Below, piece after piece: positions 9,001-15,167 of a stretch of 36,128 nucleotides of DNA. The notes below the pieces were generated by a model. That model was not told the DNA's origin, did not search any database, and was given only the letters and a program-made list of their open reading frames with translations. Within the stretch, counting starts at the first letter, position 1. Every line of letters starts with the position of its first letter. Source of the DNA: Gemmatimonadaceae bacterium (GTDB lineage Bacteria; Gemmatimonadota; Gemmatimonadetes; Gemmatimonadales; Gemmatimonadaceae); NCBI GenBank assembly GCA_025450035.1, contig JANWIF010000114.1:1-36128 (forward strand), given 5' to 3'. The position numbers were made by a program, and so were the translations under genes.

Positions 9001-9158
9001 ATCGTCTCGCGGTAGTGGTATGTCGCTTGTTGAGCCGTGCCGGGCGCAAAGAAGAAGGTAGGCAGCTCATCGATGAGTATTTTGCACGATACCGCCGCGA
9101 GAGAATCCAACCGGCGGCTAACGTGCTCGGCTTCCGTCAGTTACTTGTCCAAGAGTAA
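6057..9158 (+). CDS. SARP/AfsR-like regulator: winged helix, BTAD, AAA ATPase, TPR
   Basis: This is a predicted signal-responsive transcription activator of 1033 aa. Residues 1-95 fit the OmpR-like winged helix of SARP regulators (LLFVSEAGRPLNRLRVLELLWPN, then LRQTVYRLN). Residues 100-235 fit the bacterial transcriptional activation (BTAD) helices (GPFLAGYQPHFSAPFRDWLD, LATRCLLFDPLNEEATLAIAEATALNG). An AAA/STAND ATPase follows, with GREEEM at 246-251, Walker A EPGMGKT (274-280) and Walker B LVLTIDDAQW (382-391). The remaining 500 residues are helical TPR-like repeats. The ATG at 6057 is preferred over an earlier in-frame start at 5964 because GAGGTG lies 6 nt upstream and the domain begins there. 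From about 6890 the GC content and codon choice drop clearly below the first 0.8 kb of the gene. Its target genes are unknown. Confidence 0.85.
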   Translation: MIHMLALGHAVITVGATRLTSASETLFAAALLFVSEAGRPLNRLRVLELLWPNVSSRSANHCLRQTVYRLNACGAALRSERGHIVLPTRSARSDCAELLTAGDAVDPDRVAELVQGPFLAGYQPHFSAPFRDWLDHQHDVVTAGLRRVLVSAIATQRERNNWAAVERLATRCLLFDPLNEEATLAIAEATALNGSKVRALEILDSYLSELGPHAGDMHLPASLLRHRIAETYRRDPPDRRMVPQVGREEEMRELGRVFRNVTNGRGATVLACAEPGMGKTRLLDEFTAVVGLEQVQIARCSCLPHEHQRPLSTFIELLHVLFKLPGAIGCSPESMTHLRRILRLDKNGQNLPDDSWNDQVLFAQLRRSVLDLVDAIAAETPLVLTIDDAQWLDDVSWRIVGALVPWIGERRVMIVLASRLSNALMNLESSLRASPVVLSLPPLSIDASRQLVRSLLAFFRRESEEGLEEWCIFGSGGNPFFLGELAEKARWDGTQFRVPQSIVRLVSAPLRDLTTEEKHVLSACVVLGGLATISRVESLLRGSRLSLLDSLGQLDRIGLIEVDGTRLIVRHQLLSQVALTDLSRTSSLFLHHKAAELLDVERKSDDSTLLLWECAKHWESAGAPHHSLDLLRSHARHLFDMGSPGDAALTLDRAARLARTSEEDASIRSDRMEALLRNGEWIAIIEAGKERGQFEGRDPLATEHTDAEFYLLQARWHLAQDQIELSSEALRCATSRQAPSEHRLGAAMWALVLADNACEPKIARAARHSVQSILTMPNVDSALRTHFEMLYHTSFGDLSTAHDHARSLCTLARGLDDPARKSRYLTHAAATLRFVGALNAAHSAATEALVCAEKNGLRRQAAAATNQTLQLCIAQGSLTQARELAEQTLTLLHGSTDPVAFSSVLSNCAEVAILDSREQDAEDFLKKCEQCLTGQRWVRAEARVTSLRWNLRLMDSGAVTSRTEISRLRRLYRQTRNSGGQDRLAVVVCRLLSRAGRKEEGRQLIDEYFARYRRERIQPAANVLGFRQLLVQE

Positions 9159-9186
9159 CAGCAGCTGACTCACGACCAGCGCGCTC

Positions 9187-10512
9187 TTAGGCGGGTTGCG
9201 CCACATTCAATTGTTCGGGCTGTGCCGCACTGGGCCGATCGATGGGCGTGACAAAAAGCAACCCGAACATCGGACTGGCGAGAAGGCGATCGCAAATCTG
9301 GGGATCAAACTGCTTCCCGCTGTACTTCACTAACTCAGCACGAACCTGCGCCTCGCCAAGTGCCTTTCGATAGGGCCGATCGGTCGTCATCGCGTCGATT
9401 GTGTCGGCCAACAGTACGACGCGCGACCCAATCGGGATTGCTTCGCCGGCGAGTCCGTCCGGATACCCGGTCCCGTCCCAATTCTCATGATGGTGGCGCA
9501 CGGGCGCCACTAGCTCACGAAGCTGCGAAACTGTTGCAACGAGTTCCGCGCTCTTGGCAGGATGCGTACGCATGATTGTCCACTCCTCTGCCGTCAGCTT
9601 ATCCGGCTTGCGAAGAATGGGGGCGTACACCTCGTGTATCTTGCCAACGTCGTGGAGCAACGCAGCCGTCCCAATTCTATCCACATCACGAGCGCTCATT
9701 CCCATCGCTCGCGCAATTAGGCGCGCATAGTTCGACACGCGTCTGGAGTGACCTGATGTGTACGGATCGCGCGCCTCAATGGCCTTTACCATCAGCTCGA
9801 GGAGCTCTTGGTTCACGCGTTCCAATTGCCGATTAGTCTTGTATAGCTGGCGCAGCCCGAGTAGTGGCAACGCAAGGCCTGCTGCGCCTAGAACGCCAAA
9901 CTTCGCGTAGAACCAAGCGAGCGCGAACACCACCGGCGTCGCGAAGGCATCGTATGCTAGGCCGCCGAGGTTATTCTGGCGCCAGACAGAGATCAGGCGC
10001 TTGTTGTCATTCGCGGCTATGGCGCCGCTCACTGCAACGGTGTTGGTCGCGACCCAGACGATGATCAGGCCCAGGAAGGGCAGGCCGACTTTGGACAGGG
10101 CGGACGAAGCCGTTGAATTGCCCATGAATAGCAAGGATTGGCCGCCTAACGCTACGTAGGCCAATACCGCCATCGATGTCGAAAGGGACATCTGGGCGAT
10201 GTTAAAGGCTTTCTTGATCCCTTCGCGAGAGCTGACCGCTTCCGTTACTGCATTTGTGAAGGTGATCGCTGCGACAGCAATCCAATTGGGACAGAGGAGT
10301 GCGGTCGCCGTAAACGGAATGAAACCGATTGAACCGGCAGCCCCACCTGGAAGTTGGTGAACCAACACCTGAGCGAGGATAGAAAATGCCGTCATCCAAA
10401 GCGCAGCAGTAACGAAAGCCGGATCACGTGCTGGAATGAACAGGTAAACGCATAAGGCCGCTGCCGCAGCGCTTACCGTTACTCCCAGGACGTATATCCT
10501 GATCCGACTCAT
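9187..10512 (-). CDS. Membrane HD-GYP domain c-di-GMP phosphodiesterase
   Basis: This 441-residue protein has an N-terminal membrane sensor of about six to seven helices (residues 5-225), a short coiled linker, and an HD-GYP domain (236-415). Catalytic features are SGHSRRVSNYA (253-263), HD at 287-288 in LLHDVGKI, HHHENWDGTGYP (340-351, with GYP at 349-351) and the downstream DTIDAMTTDRPYR. HD-GYP enzymes hydrolyse c-di-GMP to GMP or pGpG, affecting motility and biofilm. The membrane part resembles uncharacterised MASE-type sensors; its ligand is unknown. An AGGGTGGGTCC stretch just before the ATG can serve as ribosome binding site. The gene converges with the SARP-like regulator (28-bp gap), and its base composition is also lower in GC than its neighbours. 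Confidence 0.93.
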   Translation of the reverse strand: MSRIRIYVLGVTVSAAAAALCVYLFIPARDPAFVTAALWMTAFSILAQVLVHQLPGGAAGSIGFIPFTATALLCPNWIAVAAITFTNAVTEAVSSREGIKKAFNIAQMSLSTSMAVLAYVALGGQSLLFMGNSTASSALSKVGLPFLGLIIVWVATNTVAVSGAIAANDNKRLISVWRQNNLGGLAYDAFATPVVFALAWFYAKFGVLGAAGLALPLLGLRQLYKTNRQLERVNQELLELMVKAIEARDPYTSGHSRRVSNYARLIARAMGMSARDVDRIGTAALLHDVGKIHEVYAPILRKPDKLTAEEWTIMRTHPAKSAELVATVSQLRELVAPVRHHHENWDGTGYPDGLAGEAIPIGSRVVLLADTIDAMTTDRPYRKALGEAQVRAELVKYSGKQFDPQICDRLLASPMFGLLFVTPIDRPSAAQPEQLNVAQPA

Positions 10513-10537
10513 GTGGACCCACCCTCATCGAGAAGAG

Positions 10538-10760
10538 AAAAACCCCCGCCCTCGACGCTAATACCAGATCTGCGACTCAGCTGCTACAAAGGACAACAGC
10601 ACATGCCAGCTCGAGACGAGCGCGGCCAAATGCGACATTTGCGTCACCTCCCTTTCATGAAGTCACACCCAGCGTCCGCTAGATGTGCTAGAAGGTCGGC
10701 TCCGCTCAACTACATGGCCCTGCCCGCTCAGCTCCGCTCAGCCGAGGATCGGGGGTTTTT
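10538..10760. repeat. 223-bp block bounded by an 11-bp inverted repeat
   Basis: AAAAACCCCCG at 10538-10548 is the exact reverse complement of CGGGGGTTTTT at 10750-10760, and a CCTCG appears just inside both arms. In either direction the block would end as a G-run followed by five T, as if a long-range stem formed a terminator. Inside are two copies of GCTCCGCTCA (10699-10708 and 10731-10740), a perfect 6-bp stem with a 3-nt loop (10627-10641) and the short ORF at 10558-10638. On the minus strand the right-hand boundary lies 25 nt before the HD-GYP start codon, so it may be a leader or attenuator for that gene, or an independent structured RNA. Confidence 0.5.
10558..10638 (-). CDS. Possible 26-residue leader peptide upstream of the HD-GYP gene
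   Basis: This short ORF (ATG to TAG) starts 6 nt after GGAGGTG (complement of 10645-10651), one of the best ribosome binding sites in the window. The predicted peptide starts MSHLAALVSSWHVLL and ends SQIWY; it is mildly hydrophobic with no family match I know. The start codon lies inside a small perfect hairpin that could hide or expose it. The stop is 45 nt before the HD-GYP start. It may be a regulatory leader, a small membrane-active peptide or a chance ORF; only the ribosome binding site and context favour it. Confidence 0.3.
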   Translation of the reverse strand: MSHLAALVSSWHVLLSFVAAESQIWY

Positions 10761-10909
10761 GTGTTCGAAGTTCGTTCGATTCGTCCTGCAGGATACGTGA
10801 GATTCACTTCCCGGACACGAAGCCCACCCCGCCTAACGCTAGCTCACCCATGCACCGACGATGCCGCTCCACCCCACACCCCGGCACCACACCCTACGAC
10901 CGACAATCC

Positions 10910-11734
10910 CTACCGCTCGCGCCCTACCCACCTATTCGTCGCGTCCAACACGGACAACACACTCGCCGTCTCCGGACTGTCCTTGATCTCACAACTGCCG
11001 GTCAATAACGTCGTCTCCCGACCTACCCGGGCCGAGATCCCGACAAACACAAACTCACGCTCGAACGCCTGGATCAATCGACACCCGTCCAGCGCCAACG
11101 CGTGCGCATCCCCCTCCGCCTGACTGATCGCCACAACGGCGGCCCGCGCAGCCAACTCGGCCCGCGAGCGCTGTGACTCTGCTCCCTCAGCCTCTCCTAT
11201 GAAGGACTGGTCCTCCTTCCGCAGCGTCACGCGACACGTTACCCCACGCGTGCGCGACCGCCGCACCTCCACATCCTCGAAATACAGCCGCCGCCGCAAC
11301 GCCGCGGCAGCCTCGGACACCGCCTCCTCTATTACCGCCGCAGCCGCCGCCGCGCTCGCACTCGCTGCCTTCACGTCCAGCGTCTTTTGCGGATCAACCG
11401 TCGTCGCCACAGAAATCTTTCGATGATCCACTCGCATACCAAGATGGGCGATCAACGCGCTCTCCACGTTCCGCACCGTCTGCTTCGGATTCACCTCCGC
11501 ACTCGTCAATAGATGCACCTCGCTCACCGCACCACTCTCACTCGCGATGATGCGCGCCGCTATCACGCCCGGAAGAGTGGCTAACAACTCCTCCGCGCGC
11601 CGAATCGGCAAAACGCTGCCGGCAATCGGCGACACAGGCTGCGACGACGACGTCGACGCGTTCAGTGGCACGGACACTGGTGACCTGACTTGGCAAGGCG
11701 GGAACGTGATGCGGCGGGCACGTACGGAGACCAC
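10910..11734 (-). CDS. Conserved protein of unknown function, ACT-like N-terminal region
   Basis: The protein is up to 274 residues and has no named function that I recognise. Residues 45-110 read as a small alpha/beta unit (EELLATLPGVIAARII, then VSEVHLLTSAEVNPKQTVRNVESALIAHLGMRVDHRKISVA) that looks ACT-like. An Ala-rich helix (123-147) follows, then an alpha/beta domain (150-265) with VTLRKEDQSFIGEAEG and ELAARAAVVAISQ. I recall similar unannotated proteins in Actinobacteria and Firmicutes. The GTG at 11734 is the longest start; a GTG about 19 codons later is equally possible since the first 40 residues look poorly conserved. It follows the sigma-54 activator by 109 bp and may share its transcript. 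Confidence 0.65.
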   Translation of the reverse strand: MVSVRARRITFPPCQVRSPVSVPLNASTSSSQPVSPIAGSVLPIRRAEELLATLPGVIAARIIASESGAVSEVHLLTSAEVNPKQTVRNVESALIAHLGMRVDHRKISVATTVDPQKTLDVKAASASAAAAAAVIEEAVSEAAAALRRRLYFEDVEVRRSRTRGVTCRVTLRKEDQSFIGEAEGAESQRSRAELAARAAVVAISQAEGDAHALALDGCRLIQAFEREFVFVGISARVGRETTLLTGSCEIKDSPETASVLSVLDATNRWVGRER

Positions 11735-11843
11735 CGATACCGCCCGTCACTCCAACCGAACGGGGAGTGGACCGGCATGCAACGTTTCGATGATGGTCAG
11801 GGAATATTCGTCCAACCAACGCTAAACGCAAGCGATGATTGGA

Positions 11844-13415
11844 TTACGGATAGTCAGGGAGATTATACTCCTTTAACTTCCGATACAGCGTCCGCTCCCC
11901 AATTCCTAACATGTCTGCGGCCTTTCTTCGGTTCCCCCGCGTCTCCCGAAGCGCCGCCTCGATCGCTGTCCGCTCGATCTCCGCCATACTCATCCCCGGA
12001 CGGATGGTCACCACGTTAGGCGCCAGAGCCTGTTCCGTTGGCTCGATCGCACCCACCGCCGGCGCCTTGGACACCACCTCGCCCACCAACATCTGCCCGT
12101 CTCCGCCACCCTCCCCCAATCGACCCGCCCCGCTCCGGTCATCCCCCACCCGCCGCCGGAGATCCTCCACCTGCAGCTTGAGCTCTACCAGACTGCGAAT
12201 GATGACCTCCAACTCGCGCCCACCTATGCCCCCCTCCGACCCCCCCCCCACCCCCCGCACCGCCGGCCCAACGGGAACCGGAAGGAACCGCATTCCTCCG
12301 TCTCGAATCTGTTGCGGAATGTCGTCCGCCGTGATCTCGCGACCCGGCGACAACACCACCATGCTCTCCACCAGATTCCGTAACTCCCGCACGTTCCCCG
12401 GCCACGAATATTCCACAAGCCGCTGCATGGCCTCGGCCGAAATGCCGTGAAACGGCCGTTCATGCTGTGCCGAAAACTCCTGCACAAACCGCCGCACGAG
12501 TAGCGGTATGTCGTCCCGCCGCTCCCGCAACGGCGGCAAATAGATGTTGAGTACGTTCAGACGGTAGTACAGATCGGCGCGAAACTCCCCGCCCTCCACC
12601 TGCTCGCGCAGCGGACGGTTAGTCGCGGCCAACACCCGCACGTCCACCCTGAACGGATGCGCACCTCCAACCCGCGTCACCTCACGCTGCTCCAACACCC
12701 GCAGCAACTTCACCTGCGTCGAGAACGGTGCCTCACCCACCTCATCCAGAAACAGCGTCCCCCCGTTGGCTAACTCGAAGCGACCCAACCGTCGCTCGGC
12801 AGCGCCGGTAAATGACCCCTTCTCATGGCCAAAGAGCTCGCTATCCAACAGCGTCTCAGGCAACGCACCGATGTTCACCGCGATGAATGGCTTTCCGCGC
12901 CGCGGACTGAGTCGGTGGATAGCCCGAGCGACCAACTCCTTCCCCGTACCGCTTTCGCCCTCGATCAACACGGTGCTCGACACCGGCGCCATCTGCTCGA
13001 TCTTGACTATCACCTCGCGAATAGCCTCGCTCTCGCCGATGAGGCCGGTATCCACCGCCACCTTGCGCCGCTCGAGAACGCGCCGCACGCCCGCGAGCAC
13101 CTCGTCGAGATCCACAGGCTTGGCGTAGAGCTCGACGTAGCCAATGGCTCGCAACCGATCAAGTAACGCCGGGTCGTTGACGTCGGCCAAACCCACCACC
13201 GGCGCACCGCCCCAACGCTCGCGCTTGACGATCTGGACGTTGCCAACGTCCGTTAGGCCTCCAGTCAGGATGATCGCGTCCGGCTTCTCCCGCTGGATCG
13301 CGGCGGGAACGTCATCCATGGGCGAGACCAATGCCGTCTCGTAACCGCCGGCCTCGAGCATCGCGTTGAGGCGAACGGCGGGTTCGACGTCGGCCAGCGT
13401 CATCAATACCTTCAT
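11844..13415 (-). CDS. NtrC-type sigma-54 dependent activator with degenerate receiver
   Basis: This 523-residue enhancer-binding protein has a receiver-like domain at 1-115, an AAA+ sigma-54 interaction domain at 124-355 and a Fis-type helix-turn-helix at 478-518 (NRRKAADMLGIGERTLYRKLKEY). Walker A is GESGTGKE (153-160), the sigma-54 contact loop is GSFTGA (200-205, a common variant of GAFTGA) and Walker B is GGTLFLDEVG (218-227). The receiver lacks the phospho-acceptor Asp: the strand reads DAIILTGG, with Thr at 51, and the acidic pocket is reduced to ADVE; only the conserved Lys (K99) remains. The link between AAA+ and HTH is unusually long (about 110 residues), Gly-rich and partly coiled-coil. 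Its start overlaps the mogA stop (ATGA). No histidine kinase is adjacent, so control is probably not by phosphorylation. Confidence 0.93.
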   Translation of the reverse strand: MKVLMTLADVEPAVRLNAMLEAGGYETALVSPMDDVPAAIQREKPDAIILTGGLTDVGNVQIVKRERWGGAPVVGLADVNDPALLDRLRAIGYVELYAKPVDLDEVLAGVRRVLERRKVAVDTGLIGESEAIREVIVKIEQMAPVSSTVLIEGESGTGKELVARAIHRLSPRRGKPFIAVNIGALPETLLDSELFGHEKGSFTGAAERRLGRFELANGGTLFLDEVGEAPFSTQVKLLRVLEQREVTRVGGAHPFRVDVRVLAATNRPLREQVEGGEFRADLYYRLNVLNIYLPPLRERRDDIPLLVRRFVQEFSAQHERPFHGISAEAMQRLVEYSWPGNVRELRNLVESMVVLSPGREITADDIPQQIRDGGMRFLPVPVGPAVRGVGGGSEGGIGGRELEVIIRSLVELKLQVEDLRRRVGDDRSGAGRLGEGGGDGQMLVGEVVSKAPAVGAIEPTEQALAPNVVTIRPGMSMAEIERTAIEAALRETRGNRRKAADMLGIGERTLYRKLKEYNLPDYP

Positions 13416-13915
13416 GAGGACGCCGCGCCTCCCACGCCGTGATCGGTGACATGGCCCCGGAGAATCTCCACGGCGTGATCGATGATCGGCTCCAACGCCA
13501 GCACGCCATCGCGCACACCCCCTGGCGAACCGGGCAAATTCACGATCAGCGTGCGCGCGCGCACTCCGGCCAATCCTCGCGACAACGCGGCGCGCGGAAA
13601 GCTGCTGAGCGACAACGCGCGGATACGCTCGGCGAGCCCCGGCGCGTCACGCTCGATCACCGCGCGTGTGGCTTCGGGCGTCACGTCGCGAGCCCCGAGC
13701 CCGGTGCCGCCGGTCGTGAGGATGACATCGGCCCGGTCCTCGTCGCACCACTCGATGAGCGCGGACACGATGCGCGATGAATCGTCGGGCACGATCGACC
13801 GCTCGGTGACCACGTCGCCGCGCCCCGATCCCCACCTCGCGATCATATCGCCCGATGTGTCGGCACGCTCGCCGCGCGAACCGGCGTCGGAGATCGTTAG
13901 GATTGCGAGACGCAC
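13412..13915 (-). CDS. Molybdopterin adenylyltransferase (MogA/MoaB family)
   Basis: This 167-residue MogA/MoaB-fold protein carries the MPT-binding motif TTGGTGLGARDVTPEA (67-82) and the C-terminal NLPGSPGGVRDGVLAL loop. The family adenylylates molybdopterin before metal insertion in molybdenum cofactor synthesis. MogA and MoaB cannot be separated safely from sequence alone, so no gene symbol is given. The start is GTG at 13915, 5 nt after the gcvT stop, and the gene overlaps the sigma-54 activator by 4 bp. No other moa or moe gene is in the window; its link to gcvT and the activator is by operon only. Confidence 0.88.
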   Translation of the reverse strand: MRLAILTISDAGSRGERADTSGDMIARWGSGRGDVVTERSIVPDDSSRIVSALIEWCDEDRADVILTTGGTGLGARDVTPEATRAVIERDAPGLAERIRALSLSSFPRAALSRGLAGVRARTLIVNLPGSPGGVRDGVLALEPIIDHAVEILRGHVTDHGVGGAASS

Positions 13916-13920
13916 AGGTG

Positions 13921-15033
13921 TTAGCGGTGCGAGCCCTTCGTGTAAAACGGCATCTTCACAACGGCCGCCGCCACGCGTTGGCCCCGGATCTCGATCTGGA
14001 ACGCCGTGCCGGTCTTCGCGGCCTCAACCGGGAGATAACACGTGCCGATCGGGATGCCGAGCGTTGGACTCATCGTCCCGCTTCGCACGATTCCGGACGG
14101 CGCGTCGCTGATAAAGACCGGGTAGCCGTGGCGCGGAAAGCACCGTTCCGACGTTGTGAAGCCCACCAATCGCCGCTGTATTCCTTTCTCCTTCTGTGCG
14201 AGCAGCGCGTCGCGCCCAACAAAGCGTCCCTTTCCCAACTTCACCACCCAACCGAGTCCGGCCTCCAACGGCGTCGTGGTGTCGTCAATGTCGTTCCCGT
14301 ACAGCGCCATCCCCATCTCCAGACGGAGGGTATCTCGGCAACCCAACCCGGCCGGCGTCACGTCGCCACCAGCCACCAACGCCTCCCACACCGTCCGGGC
14401 GCCCGCGGCATCGAAGTACAGTTCGAAGCCATCTTCACCAGTGTAGCCAGTGCGCGAGATCACCGCCGACACGCCTGCAACGTCGCCCGTTGTAAAGCGA
14501 TAGTACGCGATGGCCGAGAGGTCGACCTGCGTCAGCGGCTGCAGAATCTGTTGGGCCCGAGGACCCTGAAGCGCCAAGAGCGCCGTCCCATCGCTCACGT
14601 CCGAGACGGTGCAATCCAGTCGACCCAAATGGCGCAGGATGTGGTCGAGGTCCTTCTCCTTGTTGGAAGCGTTCACGACCAACAGCAAGTGATCGGCGAA
14701 ACGGTACACGAGACAGTCGTCTTCGATCGTCCCACGCGAATTCAGGATGGTGGAGTACTGCACCTGGCCAACCTCGAGCCCTGCAACGTCGTTGGATGTG
14801 ACGTACGTCGCGAACGCGACGGCCTCGGACCCTCGTAGCTCGAACTCCCCCATGTGGCTGACGTCGAACAGCCCACAGGTCTCACGCACGGCTCTATGCT
14901 CCGCGGTAATCCCAGTCGGATACTGCACCGGCATCTCAAAACCCGCGAACGGGACCATCTTGGCGCCAAGTGAAACGTGGATGGCGTGAAAAGGAGTCCG
15001 TTTGAGCGTTTGCTGCAGAGCCGCCTGCGCCAT
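13921..15033 (-). CDS. gcvT: Glycine cleavage system T protein (aminomethyltransferase)
   Basis: This 370-residue T protein transfers the methylene group from aminomethyl-lipoyl H protein to tetrahydrofolate, releasing ammonia. Features include LKRTPFHAIHVSLGAKMVPFAGFEMPVQY (9-38, read as a conserved N-terminal block), the DVSHMGEFELRG motif (57-68), SRTGYTGEDGFELY and the GLGCRDTLRLEMGMALYGNDID region (229-250), ending GTAF and VVKMPFYTKG. The ATG at 15033 is chosen because GGAGGT lies 7 nt upstream and it matches the family start; the frame stays open for another 174 codons into the pilus operon but only as a shadow. The gcvH and gcvP genes are not adjacent. A strong terminator lies just upstream, so gcvT needs its own promoter within about 75 bp, and none is clear. 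Confidence 0.96.
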   Translation of the reverse strand: MAQAALQQTLKRTPFHAIHVSLGAKMVPFAGFEMPVQYPTGITAEHRAVRETCGLFDVSHMGEFELRGSEAVAFATYVTSNDVAGLEVGQVQYSTILNSRGTIEDDCLVYRFADHLLLVVNASNKEKDLDHILRHLGRLDCTVSDVSDGTALLALQGPRAQQILQPLTQVDLSAIAYYRFTTGDVAGVSAVISRTGYTGEDGFELYFDAAGARTVWEALVAGGDVTPAGLGCRDTLRLEMGMALYGNDIDDTTTPLEAGLGWVVKLGKGRFVGRDALLAQKEKGIQRRLVGFTTSERCFPRHGYPVFISDAPSGIVRSGTMSPTLGIPIGTCYLPVEAAKTGTAFQIEIRGQRVAAAVVKMPFYTKGSHR

Positions 15034-15109
15034 CGGTGTGACCTCCGCGAGGGGTGTCCTGCAAAAATGGCTGCATTTCGTGGCAACTGCCAGGGCGGCG
15101 CACACAAGA

Positions 15110-15146
15110 AAGCGAGCCCGCATCCTGCGTGGATGCGGGCTCGCTT
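15110..15146 (-). terminator. Intrinsic terminator closing the minor-pilin operon
   Basis: The arms AAGCGAGCCCGCATCC and GGATGCGGGCTCGCTT form a perfect 16-bp stem with a 5-nt loop, 21 bp after the pilX-like stop. On the minus strand it is followed by TCTTGTG, a modest U-tract. Confidence 0.85.
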
Positions 15147-15167
15147 GAACAGCACCGACTTGATCGA

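Larger units (their letters stand above)
10513..10909. other. 397-bp intergenic region with a bounded inverted-repeat block
   Basis: This is the longest gap in the window. It holds the inverted-repeat block at 10538-10760 and a short ORF with a strong ribosome binding site, both described separately. From 10761 to 10909 nothing recognisable is seen apart from one GCCTAAC heptamer at 10831. Longer open frames here on the plus strand have no homology I recognise and look like chance. Confidence 0.6.

Noticed and set aside
10513..10700. c-di-GMP (GEMM) riboswitch upstream of the HD-GYP gene
   Set aside because: GGTGACGCAAAT on the minus strand recalls part of the GEMM core, but the matching tetraloop, receptor and second stem are missing. 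The same bases act as ribosome binding site of the short ORF.
10741..10800. tRNA gene, suggested by GTTCGAAGTTCGTTCGATTC
   Set aside because: No acceptor stem, anticodon arm or CCA context can be built around it.
15034..15109. Glycine riboswitch before gcvT
   Set aside because: Only about 75 bp are available between terminator and start, too short for a tandem or single glycine aptamer, and no conserved core was seen.
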